A DNA stretch of 64,000 nucleotides from the NCBI RefSeq assembly GCF_023101765.2, contig NC_064215.1, positions 3,534,001 to 3,598,000 of the forward strand. The letters are read 5' to 3'. Made by a program: the position numbers and the translations under genes. Of the stretch, positions 11,056 through 21,906 are shown piece by piece. The notes under the pieces are model-generated. The model was not told the origin of the DNA. It saw nothing but the letters and a program-made list of their open reading frames with translations, and made no database searches. Positions within the stretch are counted from its first letter, which is position 1. Each line of letters starts with the position of its first letter. This DNA comes from Spodoptera frugiperda. Taxonomy: Eukaryota; Arthropoda; Insecta; Lepidoptera; Noctuidae.

Positions 11056-13938
11056 TCATTCCCAAGCCTGACTATCATCCAAGTAGTCTTTTATTTTATA
11101 AAAAGCTTTACTACAAAGTTTTTCTTTAATAACATTTTTAAATTTACCTAGGTTTAAACTTTGAATATGGCTGGGAACTTTATTGTAAAAGCGTATACAT
11201 TGACATCTAAACGAACCGCTTATTTTCTTAAGTCTAGTAGTAGGAACAACATATTTATTTTTATTTCTAGTGTTGATATTGTGTATATCACTGTACTTTT
11301 TAAATAACTTTATGTTTTTATGAGCATACACTATATTTTCATAGATATATTGAGAGGCAACAGTCATTATATTAATTTCTTTAAATAGTTCCCTGAGAGA
11401 ATGCCTCGGACTAAGATTATAAATTGATCGAATGGCTCGCTTCTGCAGCACAAAGACAGACTGAATGTCAGCAGCATTCCCCCACAGGAGAATACCATAT
11501 GACATGATACTATGGAAATAACTAAAGTATACTAGACGCGCTGTATTTACATCAGTTAAATTTCTAATTTTTTTAACGGCATATGCTGCTGAGCTGAGCC
11601 TTTTCGACAACTTATCTATATGTGGGGCCCACTGTAGCTTAGCGTCTAGGGTTATACCTAAAAAGATAGCTGAATCTACAGGGTCCAACTCCCCGCCCTT
11701 GATTAGCACGCTGGTTTTGACATGCCTAACATTTGGTGTTGTGAATTTAATGCATTTAGTTTTTGTTTCATTAAGTAGCAAGTTATTGGCACTAAACCAG
11801 CGTACTATTTTTGAGAGAGCACTATTTACATGATCACTGACTAATTGTCCACGTTTGAGTTTAAATAATAAAGAGGTATCATCAGCAAACAGTACTATCC
11901 CATGGTTATCCTTTACAAGGTAAGGTAAGTCATTAATATAAATAAGAAATAAAAACGGACCGAGAATTGACCCCTGCGGAACACCCATCCTAACAACAGA
12001 CCCGGCAGAAATTTTCCCGTTAATCTCAACTCTCTGAATTCTATTACTCAAGTAAGAGATAAGTAGGTCCAGAGAGCTGCCCCGCACTCCATAATGGGAT
12101 AGCTTCCTGATCAGTGTTTCATGAAGGACACAATCGAACGCCTTGGATAAGTCACAAAAAACACCCAATGCGTCCCCTGAGTCCTCCCACGCGTCATATA
12201 CTTGATTAAGAAGTTCAACACCGGCATCAGTTGTTGAACGACCCCTTGTAAATCCAAACTGGTTACCATGCAATAATTTATTTCTATTAAAAAATCTTTG
12301 CATCTGATTTAGAATAATTTTTTCAAAAATTTTACTGAATGTAGGTAGTACTGAAATAGGTCTAAAGTTAGTGGGGTCAGAAGTACTACCCGATTTAAAT
12401 AACGGAGTTATTTTACTATTCTTCATGAGATCAGGAAACACACCACGATCAATACAGTTATTAAAAATTAAAGCTAATACAGGTGCCACAATAGTTATTA
12501 CAGAGCTGGTAATGTACACAGAATTACCCCACAGGTCAGCAGTCTTTTTCTTATTCAAAGTATGGAACGTTTTAATTATATCTGTATAATCTATGTGTTC
12601 AAAATTGAAACTTGAATGGCAAGCTACAACATTTTCTTTTAGTAAAGATTCTGCGACAGTGGGTGATGAATTCAAGGACCTGGTAGTGGAAACAGGAATG
12701 TCCGAAAAGAAGTTTTCAAATGCGGCTGCAACTTCAGCATCTGATTTAATTACATTATTATCAATTACCAGATTATATTCACTACTTCTCCTTTTGGATC
12801 TTCCTGCTTCACCATTAATAATACTCCAGGTCGCTTTAATTACATTGGAACTGTTTTTTATTTTAGAGCTCAAATATAGTGATTTAGCAATAGAGCAAAC
12901 TTTTTTAAACAATTTAGAATACTTCTTTACATATTCATTAAATTCAATTGTGTTTATAAATATCCTCTCGTTATAAAGCTCATATAGGCGTTTCCTACTT
13001 TTATAGATGCCAGTGGTTGCCCATTGATTGAAAGGCGCATTGCCATGAGCTGGTATGGTTTTAGGTGTGAAGGTAGATTTAAACTCGGTATGGTAAATAT
13101 TTAAAAAATCATTACACAAGTTATTCGTATTTATATTCCTTAATAATAAAGGTAATTTGTCAGAGAGTTTAGATTTGAACGTTTCAATGCGTCTTTCAGT
13201 CTTTGGGTTAACAATAATATGTGGTTTCGACACTTTATTTACTTTATTTTCTATTGAAATTAATTGTCCACAATGATCTGAATCAAGCAATGATATAATT
13301 TGTTTATTAGTTGGTACAATATCAGTATAAATATTATCTAGACAAGTAGCACTAGTAGGAGTTATCCTAGTGGGCTCCAGAAACAGGTTCGTTAGGTTAA
13401 ACGAAGCAAATAAACTTACAATTCTAGTACTTAAGCTAGAATTTTCCAACAAATTTATATTAAAATCGCCACAAGTAATGATGAATTTATTTGAACTACT
13501 GAGTTTATTTAATACTTCATCTAATACTGTTTCAAAACAGTCATACAAACCAGAAGGTGGTCTATACACACTCAAAACAATAAACCGCTCTAATTCCACA
13601 CAGGCTATTTCAACAGTACGTTCAACAGAGTAACCAACTATATCCTTGCGTTCTTTGAATTTAAGATTGTTATTTATTAAAATTAGTGAACCACCATGTA
13701 TAGCGTTTTCTCTGCTGAACGAGCTACCAATCTGATGATTACCAAAGTTGAACATTAGCTGATGGGATTTCAGCCAATGCTCAGTAATGCACAAAATGTC
13801 AACATTATTACAGTTTAAAAATAATTCTATTTCTAATTCTTTACTCATGAAACCTTGGATGTTTTGGTGCACCAGATTGATAATATTACTGTTAAGTATG
13901 CAAGAGGATGACTCTATTGTCTTGCTCTTTAATTTAAA
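11056..13938 (-). CDS. LINE ORF2: endonuclease plus reverse transcriptase
   Basis: Encodes the nicking and reverse-transcribing polyprotein of the non-LTR element. The frame is open for 960 residues from 13,938, and no ATG occurs until nine codons inside the endonuclease. Numbering from the GTG at 13,872, the apurinic-type endonuclease shows QNIQG (Asn4), TEHW (Glu31), YRPPSG, GDFN (135-138) and SDH (198-200). The reverse transcriptase shows DLSKAFD (Asp574), a GVPQGSILGP block and FADD (Asp664 and Asp665). All catalytic residues I can check are present, with no stop or frameshift, so the copy looks young. The first ATG (13,848-13,846) would exclude the Asn of QNIQG. An upstream non-AUG start, or frameshifting from ORF1 at 13,932-13,938, is more plausible. 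Confidence 0.9.
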   Translation of the reverse strand, partial: FKLKSKTIESSSCILNSNIINLVHQNIQGFMSKELEIELFLNCNNVDILCITEHWLKSHQLMFNFGNHQIGSSFSRENAIHGGSLILINNNLKFKERKDIVGYSVERTVEIACVELERFIVLSVYRPPSGLYDCFETVLDEVLNKLSSSNKFIITCGDFNINLLENSSLSTRIVSLFASFNLTNLFLEPTRITPTSATCLDNIYTDIVPTNKQIISLLDSDHCGQLISIENKVNKVSKPHIIVNPKTERRIETFKSKLSDKLPLLLRNINTNNLCNDFLNIYHTEFKSTFTPKTIPAHGNAPFNQWATTGIYKSRKRLYELYNERIFINTIEFNEYVKKYSKLFKKVCSIAKSLYLSSKIKNSSNVIKATWSIINGEAGRSKRRSSEYNLVIDNNVIKSDAEVAAAFENFFSDIPVSTTRSLNSSPTVAESLLKENVVACHSSFNFEHIDYTDIIKTFHTLNKKKTADLWGNSVYITSSVITIVAPVLALIFNNCIDRGVFPDLMKNSKITPLFKSGSTSDPTNFRPISVLPTFSKIFEKIILNQMQRFFNRNKLLHGNQFGFTRGRSTTDAGVELLNQVYDAWEDSGDALGVFCDLSKAFDCVLHETLIRKLSHYGVRGSSLDLLISYLSNRIQRVEINGKISAGSVVRMGVPQGSILGPFLFLIYINDLPYLVKDNHGIVLFADDTSLLFKLKRGQLVSDHVNSALSKIVRWFSANNLLLNETKTKCIKFTTPNVRHVKTSVLIKGGELDPVDSAIFLGITLDAKLQWAPHIDKLSKRLSSAAYAVKKIRNLTDVNTARLVYFSYFHSIMSYGILLWGNAADIQSVFVLQKRAIRSIYNLSPRHSLRELFKEINIMTVASQYIYENIVYAHKNIKLFKKYSDIHNINTRNKNKYVVPTTRLKKISGSFRCQCIRFYNKVPSHIQSLNLGKFKNVIKEKLCSKAFYKIKDYLDDSQAWE

Positions 13939-14489
13939 TTATTAGTAATATCAACATTCAATGTTACATTACTAATATTAAAGTCAATATTAGAAGGTTG
14001 CTCAATAGGAGTAACCTGTTTAGCCAAGTTCTTGGCTGTTATTCTAATAAAATATGATAGCGACACTGCTATTCGTCTTAAATAATAACGAGAAAGATAG
14101 TACCTATCTTTCGTCATATATACATTTTTACCAACGTAATTGTTGGTATCAATAATATTAATATTTGATTTATTGCATAACTGATACATTGCAATATTTA
14201 GTTTATATCTAAGGTTGTTTTCTTCCTGTGGCAACCTATTACTGTAAGGCAATGTAAACAAAATGATCTGCTTTAATTTTAGTTCTGTAATAGAACTATG
14301 AAATTTAGATAAACTATTTTTATTTAAACTACCTCTATTACCACAAATAATAATGAGGGTAGAATCTTTGTTAAAATTGTAATTAATAATTTTCTCAAAA
14401 ATTTTAGTAAAAGTACAGCCGGGCATACAGTGATTTATTATTGTTTGTCCTGGGTAAACAGCTGGGTAGCAGCTGGACCCTGTAGAGGA
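13929..14489 (-). pseudogene. LINE ORF1, C-terminal fragment
   Basis: The frame opens after a TGA at 14,490-14,492 and runs for 186 residues to a TAA at 13,929-13,931. It resembles the C-terminal SGNH-esterase-like part of CR1-type ORF1 proteins: a PG-x-T start (PGCTFTKIFEKI), a CGNRGSL strand where the family has a GxND-like turn, and a late LSRYYLRRIA stretch. The usual catalytic residues are not clearly present, so similarity is structural and tentative. The N-terminal part is missing, consistent with 5' truncation of the whole element. It sits directly upstream of ORF2, and the two frames overlap by a few bases in a -1 relationship. Confidence 0.65.
13932..13938 (-). promoter_or_regulatory. 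Candidate -1 frameshift heptamer T TTA AAT
   Basis: On the minus strand the last sense codons of ORF1 read TTA AAT, then TAA, with a preceding T. That makes a slippery X XXY YYZ heptamer in exactly the ORF1 phase. A slip of one base backward yields TTT AAA and enters the ORF2 frame, which has no ATG before its endonuclease. I cannot verify a stimulatory structure downstream. AT-rich DNA yields such heptamers by chance fairly often, but rarely at this exact place and phase. Confidence 0.45.
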
Positions 14490-14744
14490 TCAAAAAAAAT
14501 CCATGAAATCGGTCATTGGATGTTTTTTATTTTATTTATTTGAACTTTATGCATGACATTTTCTCTAGTTGACCTTTATAGTGATACAACAGGCAATGAA
14601 AATGTGCTGCCTACTGAACCACGTGTTGCATGTTTGATTCTGTCCGTATGCCAACCTAATAGTATTTTCAGAAGACTGATACATGACATATAACATAATA
14701 TAATGTTTATAACAATTTAAAATTTTGGTGTAACATTATTTCTG
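14490..14744. other. Flank of the LINE, nothing recognised
   Basis: AT-rich sequence right of the LINE 5' truncation point. No gene. Confidence 0.3.
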
Positions 14745-14901
14745 AAGGTGCGGACAACGTAATAGGTTACCGAGGCTCCGGCTCTAAAAGCAAGAGTAGG
14801 AACGGGGTGGATTTTAGTCAGTTAGAGTTTGACACTCCCTCCTACCTCACCCAAGGCGGGAGAAGAAATTAAATGATTTTCCCCCCTCAAAAAAAAAAAG
14901 G
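14745..14901 (+). repeat. Poly(A)-ended GC-rich dispersed repeat
   Basis: Contains GGTTACCGAGGCTCCGGCTC, AGTAGGAACGGGGTGG, GACACTCCCTCCTACCTCAC and CCAAGGCGGGAGAAG. It ends in CCCCCCTC followed by an A tract. Further copies are at 21,015, 22,552 (-), 32,452, 34,868 (-), 35,193 (-), 39,118, 47,985, 54,955 and 57,347. The terminal A tract suggests a SINE-like retroposon, but I see no pol III boxes in this part. Confidence 0.75.
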
Positions 14902-16071
14902 TATAATATTATTTATTTTAATTTAAAATCTCTGTTTGATTGTTTTAACAAAATGTAAAATACCTAGATTATAATGGAAAATAGCAAACAGATACAACAA
15001 AGAAACGTTAATTACAAATACATTTTTCGGACAGGTTTTGTATTATTCGCAGATAAATATTTAGTTTGCTAGTGACTATGTTTTGTAGGTGGACAAAAGC
15101 CAAAGTGTAAGCCAAGGTGCATTGGTGCATAATATTAAATGAAACATTCACTGTTTACCAATTATTTTATCTTAATGTAATATGTGTCTTAATGTCGATA
15201 TCTTAATAATCAAATATATTATGTATCTTAATCCAATAATTTACTCGACCTGGAAACCGAACTCCTCGCTAGGCAAAACTTACCCAGCATTTGAGATCAC
15301 GCCATTAATGAAGTAGTTAGAATTTTAGGATGTTATTATATTCGATTACCTATACACCCATGCAATATAATAGTAAAATGGAATCTAGAACACTGCCATA
15401 CATATTACTGGAAGCAAATAATAGCTCACACATAGAATCCATTTACTTTTAAATCAAATTTCCGTGGTGTTTAACGACTGGACTTCGCCGAGTTGTGCAA
15501 TTTCTCTTTGTGCCTTTAGGCTTCAGTCAATCTGTCTCCATCGTTAAATTTCAACGAGGAAAGTGGAAACTATCGTTTTATTGTCTTCTCTTCTAATTAT
15601 TATTTTTTCTCATTTATTTCGTTGCCGGATTCAAAGCAATTATTCATATCCTTGTGACGCACTGATCTTTAGTGTTGGCTGTATTGGTAAGGGAGAATGG
15701 GGTGCGTTTGTCACAAAAAAAATATACACCCATGCAAAAATACGTGTAACTAATTCACCCCTTATTTTATGGGACTCATATAAAACTGGATAAAACTCAA
15801 ACAAAACAAGAATTAAACAGTGTGACGTGACCTATTCACTACAAAATCACAACAATCCCGACACTCCTCAATTGACAATTTGTGTGTCCATCCTTTCCCA
15901 TAACCTCGTGGACACCAATTTATAACAATGGACGGGACACGGAACGGCACTCTTGTCTCAAACAGTCCCGATGTGACGGTCACCCTACACGACTTGTCTT
16001 TTGTCCGGACAACTGACTAAATTGATGTTTATTTGTTTCACTTATTCCATGTTACAGGAGAAGTTATGTCG
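14902..16071. other. Non-coding stretch, nothing recognised
   Basis: AT-rich DNA. A 76-codon frame at 15,563-15,793 begins with a hydrophobic run but lacks any peptide-precursor or domain hallmark and has no splice context. I do not call it a gene. Confidence 0.35.
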
Positions 16072-16348
16072 TGGTGACTGCCTCGTTGGTCGAGTGCCAG
16101 ACATGGGGTCTCGGGTTCGATTCCCGGGTCGGCCAAAGTATTGCTGAGCTTTTTTCAGTTTTTCGAAAAATTCTTCAACTGAAGCTCGGAGTCTGGAATT
16201 GTGCCCAGTTTATGGCAATAGGCTCACCCCCTATAACATGGGACTTATAACACAAATGGTGAATAGTGTGTGTACATTGTTTAGCGGCATTACATGTCGT
16301 AATGTGCCTCTCTGTCTACCCCTTCGGGGTTAAAAGGCGTAACGTTGC
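16072..16348 (+). repeat. tRNA-derived SINE
   Basis: Head CTGCCTCGTTGGTCGAGTGC and GGGTTCGATTCCCGGGTCGG with an internal deletion between the A and B boxes. Body TGGAATTGTGCCCAGTTTAT and CAATAGGCTCACCCCCTATA, tail CTACCCCTTCGGGGTTAAAA. Confidence 0.85.
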
Positions 16349-16534
16349 GTTACGTTTAAGACACTCGCGTCTCATGCATAAGAATGCGACTTCGAAACCT
16401 ACCAACAGCAAGTAACAATGTGCCTTTTTCCAAGTTATATGTACTTTCTAAGCTTATTTAGACACCACTGACAAACAATGAAGAAAAACATTGTGAAGGA
16501 ACCTAAGATTATAATTTTTAAATATAAGTTTGAA

Positions 16535-16645
16535 ATCGCCAACCTGCATTGAACAAGAGTGGTGATTAATGCTCAAACCGTCTCCGTGCGCGAATAGGCT
16601 TTTGGTCAGCAAGGGCCCATTTATAGGCTGTCGTTGAAGATTTTG
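16535..16645 (+). repeat. Short dispersed repeat (CCAACC(T/C)GCATTG family)
   Basis: CCAACCTGCATTGAACAAGA, GTGGTGATTAATGCTCAAAC, then TTTTGGTCAGCAAGGGCCCA. A shorter relative lies at 26,043-26,110 (CCAATCCGCATTGAGCAAAT, then TTGGTCAGCAGTGGCC). Probably an old SINE. Confidence 0.5.
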
Positions 16646-16649
16646 TTAG

Positions 16650-18255
16650 GAGCGGTTTTTAAACCGTTTTGAAGTCAGAAAGAAGATTTCATCTCAAGTT
16701 CTTAGTCATAATTATGTAGTTCTTTATGTGTTAATTTACGTCTGCTGAAATAAAAAAGGTTGAGCTAAAGTCTGCTTATTGTTAGCAGGACAAACAATAG
16801 TACAGAGTCTGTTCCCAGTCGGCCATGATTGTAAGCGGGATTCTCTACGTGGGTGTTTAGAGTGCGTGAAAATGAAAATATTTTTTTTTAAACAAATGTT
16901 ACATTTCTTGGTATATCTGTTTCACGATGTATATACCCATATATGTTCGCAGCGAGATGGAAGGATGTAGGTATGTCGTGAATGTTTAAGATTTTGTGAG
17001 AAGATAGATGGCTGATATTTTAACTAATTTTTTTATTAATCAAAAATTATTACACTTTCATATCACTTTAACTGTTTAATTTATTGGCTTAAGCTGTAAA
17101 ATTATGCACGTTTTTTGTAATAAATAGATAAAAATTACGTACAAATTTAGTTGGAATTTGAGAGTTTACATAACCAGTAACGTCAGTGAAACTCAATAGT
17201 TTACTCTAGACATGATATGGTCGCTCTATACGTTTTCTCCTTGAACTTCCCTCTTGAAAGTTTACAATTCCTTAAGAATCGTAAATGAAGGAAAACGGAA
17301 AGATAAGGAGAATTCAATTAATTAATTAAATCTGTTATCTTTGATATAAGAACTTTGTTATTCTACTTTTATATTTAGTTTTTTTTATTCTTTGTCCGTG
17401 AAAAAATTTAAGGTTTATCACGTTTTCCTTGTGCCTGACGTTCCTCTTTAATTTTAAGATAAGTAGGTGCTGCTAAATCATATTTTATGTGATAAAAATA
17501 ACCCTTATTTCAGGGTTAGTATTTTAACATTCTCTCCCTGTTGAGACTAAATAAATTATTTCCAAATGGCCATTTGGTACCTACAAAACAACAATTGACA
17601 AAAGAAAATTCTCGAAATCTTGAATCTTGTAATGTAGGAAAAGGGGCAATATTTTAGAGAAGCCTTCATCACCGAAAGCTATAGGACAATCAAAATATAA
17701 GTTAAGCATTCGGAACTCTGACTTACCAGACGAAACAAAGCTAAATTACTTTCTCAAAGGTTAGGCTCAAAGGCGTAGGTTCAGAAAGGCTAGTACTTTC
17801 CCAGTTGAGTTAGCATATCTAAATTGCATATAACAACTAAATTGTAACTCATATACCTACTAACACTACTAACATATATTTAGAAATAAAATTTGTAATA
17901 CCCAGATATGTTTACATAACTCAAATTATTATTACGATACGTTTTTTTTATGGCACAAACCCGCCACAACCTCCCTTACCGCTGCAACTCCTGTAAGCCA
18001 GGATCTTTAGTAGATACAAGCATAAAAACACCGGAATACTGAAGTCCGGCGCGTGAATGACTGTCTTGGAACCCGTAACGAAATAAATCAGACGATACTA
18101 TTAAAAGAGAAGAAAAATAAATTTAAAGGAGGAATTATTAGAGGAGAAGAACGCTTCTATAGGGGTGGTGATCAGTGGAAACAATTATAACTCAGGTTTT
18201 TGGTATCGAACAAAGAAGAAAAAATATGATACGATGCATGTAAATATATCTAATA
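16650..18255. other. Non-coding stretch, one possible old repeat
   Basis: No gene recognised. The stretch 17,945-18,100 (TTTTTTTATGGCACAAACCC, then AACTCCTGTAAGCCAGGATC) has the look of a dispersed lepidopteran repeat, but no second copy is in this window to confirm it. Confidence 0.3.
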
Positions 18256-18430
18256 CTAGCTACTTCCGCGCGGTTTCACCCGCTCTGCTTAGCTTCTATC
18301 GGTTACAGCGTGATGTTTTATAGCCTATAGCTTTCCTCGATAAATGCACTACTCAACACAAAAAGAATTATTCAAATCGGACCACTAGTTCCGGAGATTA
18401 GCGCGTATAATATTAGTATAGATGTATGTA
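18256..18430 (+). repeat. Dispersed repeat (CCGCGCGGTTTCACCCGC family)
   Basis: CTACTTCCGCGCGGTTTCAC, then GCGTGATGTTTTATAGCCTA, GATAAATGCACTACTCAACA, and an end in TATAATATTAGTATAGAT. Relatives are at 19,890-19,950 and 49,090-49,310. The ATATTAGTATAGAT end is typical of short retroposed or Helitron-like tails in moths. Confidence 0.6.
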
Positions 18431-18894
18431 TGTATAATGAGACCGTTTACAATGTCCCGACTAATCCCGGGGGTCATTATCCGGGAGTTAATTAACGTTT
18501 TCCATTTTGTTCGGTAATTATTTCGAGAATATCAACTAAGATCTTTTACATATACATATCAAGTCTTAGTACTAATATATAAAATGTTAAATTAATTTAA
18601 ATATTACTTTATCCTTTTTATAATAAAGTCTAGATTACAATAGGGCTGGGTTGGTCACTGATACGTCTGATTGGATTAGGAGACAAGCTGATTACAGACT
18701 CCTACGCCTTCTTGAAAAGCCGGCAACGCATTTGTGACTTGAATGGAGTTGTGGGTGTCAATGGATGGGATTGATTGCGTACCATCAGCTGCCTTCTGCT
18801 CGCTTGCCTCCATTTTTAAATTAACACCAAACAAGAAGTTGAAATGACCAATAACGTCTATTGTCCTGGTCAGGAATAAGTAATAATATAACTG

Positions 18895-19085
18895 CGCGAT
18901 TGGTGTGATTGCTGTGCAACTGGCTGCCGTGCAACGTGTTGCGGGTTCGATTCTCGCACAAAGCAATATTTTACGTGATCATCAAATTGTTGTTTCAGGT
19001 TTAGGTGTCATGTGCATGTAAAATTGCATGTTTGTAAACGCACCCACGACACAAGAGAAAATCCTAGTGCGGGGCAATTTAAAAA
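18895..19085 (+). repeat. Second tRNA-derived SINE family (GCGGGTTCGATTCTCGCAC)
   Basis: A B-box-like GGGTTCGATTCTCGCAC preceded by GCTGCCGTGCAACGTGTTGC, then AGGTTTAGGTGTCATGTGCA, GTAAACGCACCCACGACACA and GAGAAAATCCTAGTGCGGGG, ending in an A-rich tract. Other copies are at 26,150-26,330 and, degraded, at 36,060-36,290. Confidence 0.7.
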
Positions 19086-19153
19086 ATATATATGTAACAC
19101 TTTTTTTTTCTTCTTTAGAAACTTATTATTGATTATTCGATTATTATTATTCA

Positions 19154-19345
19154 TCTTACTAATATTATAAATGCAAATATTTGTGAGTTTTTGTGTCTGT
19201 GTGTATGTTTTTTACTCAATCACAAAATCAAAATGGCTGAAGGAATCGGGATGAAATTTGAAACAGGGGTAGATTCTGAAATAACACATAGGCTTTTTAT
19301 CTCACTAGAACGTGGGCGAAGCTGTTGGCAGTACCTATTCTAACA
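19154..19345 (+). repeat. Helitron-like (TATTATAAATGC) repeat, 3' end degraded
   Basis: Starts A-TCTTACTAATATTATAAATG, has TTTGTGAGTTTTTGTGTCTG and AAATGGCTGAAGGAATCGGG, and ends near GAACGTGGGCGAAGCTG. This resembles Lep1/Helitron-type non-autonomous elements. A CTAG terminus is not intact here. Confidence 0.5.
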
Positions 19346-19654
19346 CACTGTACAAAGGAAATTGGTTGGGCACCAATTCATAATATTAAGTTTTTTGAAA
19401 TCATTCATCGTTGAACGTAAAGCCACAGATTTGGGTTCGACGTATGACGTCAGGAGGTCCCATTAAACGAGCATTATTCTTGAATCGAGTAAATCTTTTA
19501 CCTTTATATAAAGTACTTCGATAAATCGGAAATTGAATAAAGGTTTAGGGATGGGTGGGATATTGAAATAATGTATTATTATCTGATAATTTTGTATTTT
19601 ATGAATTAAGTAGCTGATAATCTATATCAAGGGTCTATATTTACATAATAAAAC
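19346..19654. other. Non-coding stretch, nothing recognised
   Basis: No exon or nameable repeat. Confidence 0.3.
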
Positions 19655-19848
19655 AACCTTAGTCTATTAGTAGACGGAAAATTGAAACACCAGAGGCGTT
19701 ACTTGAGTAGTGCATTGCCGGCATTTTGGGGGTTAGATTTAAGGGTTGTTGGGGAATCGGCATTGGGAATATTGGGAAGGGGGGAATCGGGCCTCCGGTA
19801 ACCTCATTCACACAACGCAAACGTTGTTTCACTTCGGTCGTCATCATG
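19655..19848 (+). repeat. Dispersed repeat (CACTTCGGTCG end)
   Basis: GAGGCGTTACTTGAGTAGTG, TGCCGGCATTTTGGGGGTTA, GGGAATATTGGGAAGG and CCTCCGGTAACCTCATTCAC. The same family as 5,072-5,280, ending earlier. Confidence 0.7.
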
Positions 19849-19889
19849 TTGGTATCATTATTATTTTTAGGTTAGTGTTTTAATTTTAT

Positions 19890-20075
19890 TCTACTAGCAA
19901 CTTCCCCGCGGTTTCATCTGCTCTGCTCAGCTACAATTGATCGTGATGTTTGACTTGACTTTGACTTTGACTTGACTTTGAATTAAAACATTGAACGCCG
20001 TGGTGATCACCGGTGATCGACGTTAGCGGAGGATTTGCCTTCAACAGTTTTCTATTGGCAGTCAAAGACTTAAAA
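19890..20075 (+). repeat. Composite: GGTTTCATCTGCTCTGC fragment plus (TGACTT)n tract and ACGCCGTGGTG repeat
   Basis: A fragment of the 18,256 family (19,890-19,950) is followed by a TGACTT/TTTGAC-iterated tract. From about 19,992 comes a block TTGAACGCCGTGGTGATCAC, CGACGTTAGCGGAGGATTTG and TTTTCTATTGGC. The last block is repeated almost unchanged at 30,940-31,025. TTTGAC iterations are common as LINE 3' tails in moths. Confidence 0.6.
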
Positions 20076-20091
20076 ATGTTATACATAAATA

Positions 20092-20172
20092 TACTGGAGC
20101 TTACCCACTATTACATGGGACTTATAACACAGATAGTGGAAAGTAGGAAGTGGGTGTACATTGTACAGTGTA
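20092..20172 (+). repeat. SINE body fragment
   Basis: CCCACTATTACATGGGACTT, ATAACACAGATAGTGG and GTGGGTGTACATTGTACAG match the middle of the main SINE family. Head and tail are missing. Confidence 0.6.
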
Positions 20173-21014
20173 CATTTTATAAATATACAGTTGCTCTATT
20201 TCAGGAACTCTGAGCACCCTCAATAGCACTTAAGTATAGAGTGTCATAACATATTCACTGTTCAACTTTTGGAGTATTGGACCCAAAAATAGCAACAACT
20301 ATTGTCCTGTTCTGATTTAACACACCTTAGGAATTTCTCATTCTCTCATAACGAGTGGGTTTTTTTACCTACAAAATTCAGATACATGACGTTTTTAGTA
20401 TCTGAAATTAATATATTTTCTTTTGTTCTTTCTTTCAGAAGGATCAGCTCGGTACGAAACATTCTTTGTTGCAGAAAATCATAGAAGTGGAGCAACGTGT
20501 ACACAAAGGATTTTTTTAGAAAACTTCAATATGTACTTGAAAGAAAGTAACGCAGTTTAGTTGCAACGTTCTATAATATTGCAGGCAAAACAAGAAAATA
20601 ATTTAAAAAGTAAATTAATAAATCAACACGGCGTAAAAAGGCCAGTGCTCAGCTAAAATGCCGTAGCCCGAGTACGACGGCTCAAGTCACAACTGATTTT
20701 CGGCACAAGCAATCACTTATGGAAATAGTGTTACAAATTAAAACGTTTCATATTTCATAATATACATTTTAAAATCTACATTACTGTTAATATACTAAGG
20801 TTTATTTTATTAAAAACGAACATTAAAATGACGTTAACTGTTCCATAAATTACATGTAGTATAAATTAATTTTTAATCTATTTTGTACTTTGTATGCATA
20901 GAAAACAAAGTAAAAAAATAAACTTAAGTACGTACAACATTGGTTTGAAAATCGAAGCTAACATAAGATCAATGTAAGACATCAATGTCGCGACATTCTA
21001 AGTACTCAATTGCC
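20173..21014. other. Non-coding stretch, nothing recognised
   Basis: AT-rich DNA without a supported gene. Confidence 0.3.
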
Positions 21015-21225
21015 TCAAAGAGCCATCAGATCAGCACAGATGGGGCACAGTAGGGCTGATGTCTGATCCGGAGCTACGGATTACCCTCCCGGGTTTACAG
21101 GGGCTTCGGCACGAAAAGCAGGAGTAGGAACGGGGTGGTTTTTAATCAGTAAGAGTCTGACACTCCCTCTTGCCGTCGCCCAAGGAATGAGAAGTCATTG
21201 GATAATTTTCCTAACTTATAAAAAA
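21015..21225 (+). repeat. Poly(A)-ended GC-rich repeat, long copy
   Basis: Begins CTCAAAGAGCCATCAGATCA, then GATCCGGAGCTACGGATTAC, GGAGTAGGAACGGGGTGG and GACACTCCCTCTTGCCGTCG. One of the longer copies of the family at 14,745. Confidence 0.75.
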
Positions 21226-21744
21226 TCTACTCAATAGCCCTAATTTGACAGGTGGTCAAAAATGTTCGTACCCACATTGTAAGTTAACTGTCTACTTATA
21301 AGGGTAAATTATCTTTTAACACCTGAGTCTAAACTCTTTGGGTAACACCCAAATAGTTTTACCCAGTAGATAATTTTTGTTACCCTAATGAGTAACTAAG
21401 GGTATTGCTTTGCTTACCCTATTTTTAAACACCTACGTAGGGATTAATGTTGTACCTTCGTGTGTCCGAAACCTTTTCTGATCTTTTTAGGGTTTGGGAT
21501 AAGAGCGGGTATTGCTATGTAAAATATTTAGCTAAATGCTCTCGTGGTTTCAAATTCAACAGTTTAATATGATGCTTTGAGTTTCCGTGTCAGTTGAAGG
21601 ACTTTAGAGGTTTGTTGCTCACTGTGTTGAGACACGTGTTCTGTCCCGTTAAAGTAAGTTCTATAGCGTAATTGTCAATAGTCAATGAAATTTTCATAAC
21701 ATGTATATTATGTTAACGGAGAATTTATATTATGATTGTGTGCC
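21226..21744. other. Non-coding stretch with GGTAAC-iterated words
   Basis: Between 21,300 and 21,430 the words GGGTAACACCC, TTACCCAGTAG and TTACCCTA(A/T) recur in both orientations, forming weak inverted repeats. This could be a degraded DNA element. No gene. Confidence 0.3.
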
Positions 21745-21906
21745 TAATTTTTCCAATCTCCGATTCCCCAACATCCTTTAAATTCCTAACGCCCAAAAGG
21801 CTGGCAACGTACTTGTAACCTCTCTGGTGTTTTGGCTGTCCATCGGCGGCAGCGATTGCTTACCATCAGGTGATCCGTCTGCTCGTTTACTGGCTTATAC
21901 CTAAAA
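21745..21906 (-). repeat. Dispersed repeat (GGTAAGCAATCGC family)
   Basis: TTCCAATCTCCGATTCCCCA, CCCAAAAGGCTGGCAACGTA, CGATTGCTTACCATCAGGTG and ATCCGTCTGCTCGTTTAC on the plus strand. The reverse orientation of the 9,520 copy. Confidence 0.7.

Larger units (their letters stand above)
10470..14489 (-). mobile_element. CR1/Jockey-type non-LTR retrotransposon, 5'-truncated
   Basis: Reading on the minus strand, the element has the end of ORF1 (from 14,489), ORF2 with endonuclease and reverse transcriptase (to 11,056), and a roughly 590-bp 3' untranslated region. The UTR ends in short ATC-ATTT-ATC-type tandem repeats at 10,470-10,495. A GGCATTTC..GAAATGCC stem-loop lies at 10,566-10,601, shortly before the tail. 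A second copy of only this tail region sits at 58,187-58,303. The missing N-terminal part of ORF1 and 5' UTR fit target-primed reverse transcription that stopped early. The right boundary is not exact and I could not assign a target-site duplication. Clade assignment (CR1/L2/Jockey group) rests on the apurinic-like endonuclease and the ORF1 type, and is provisional. Confidence 0.85.
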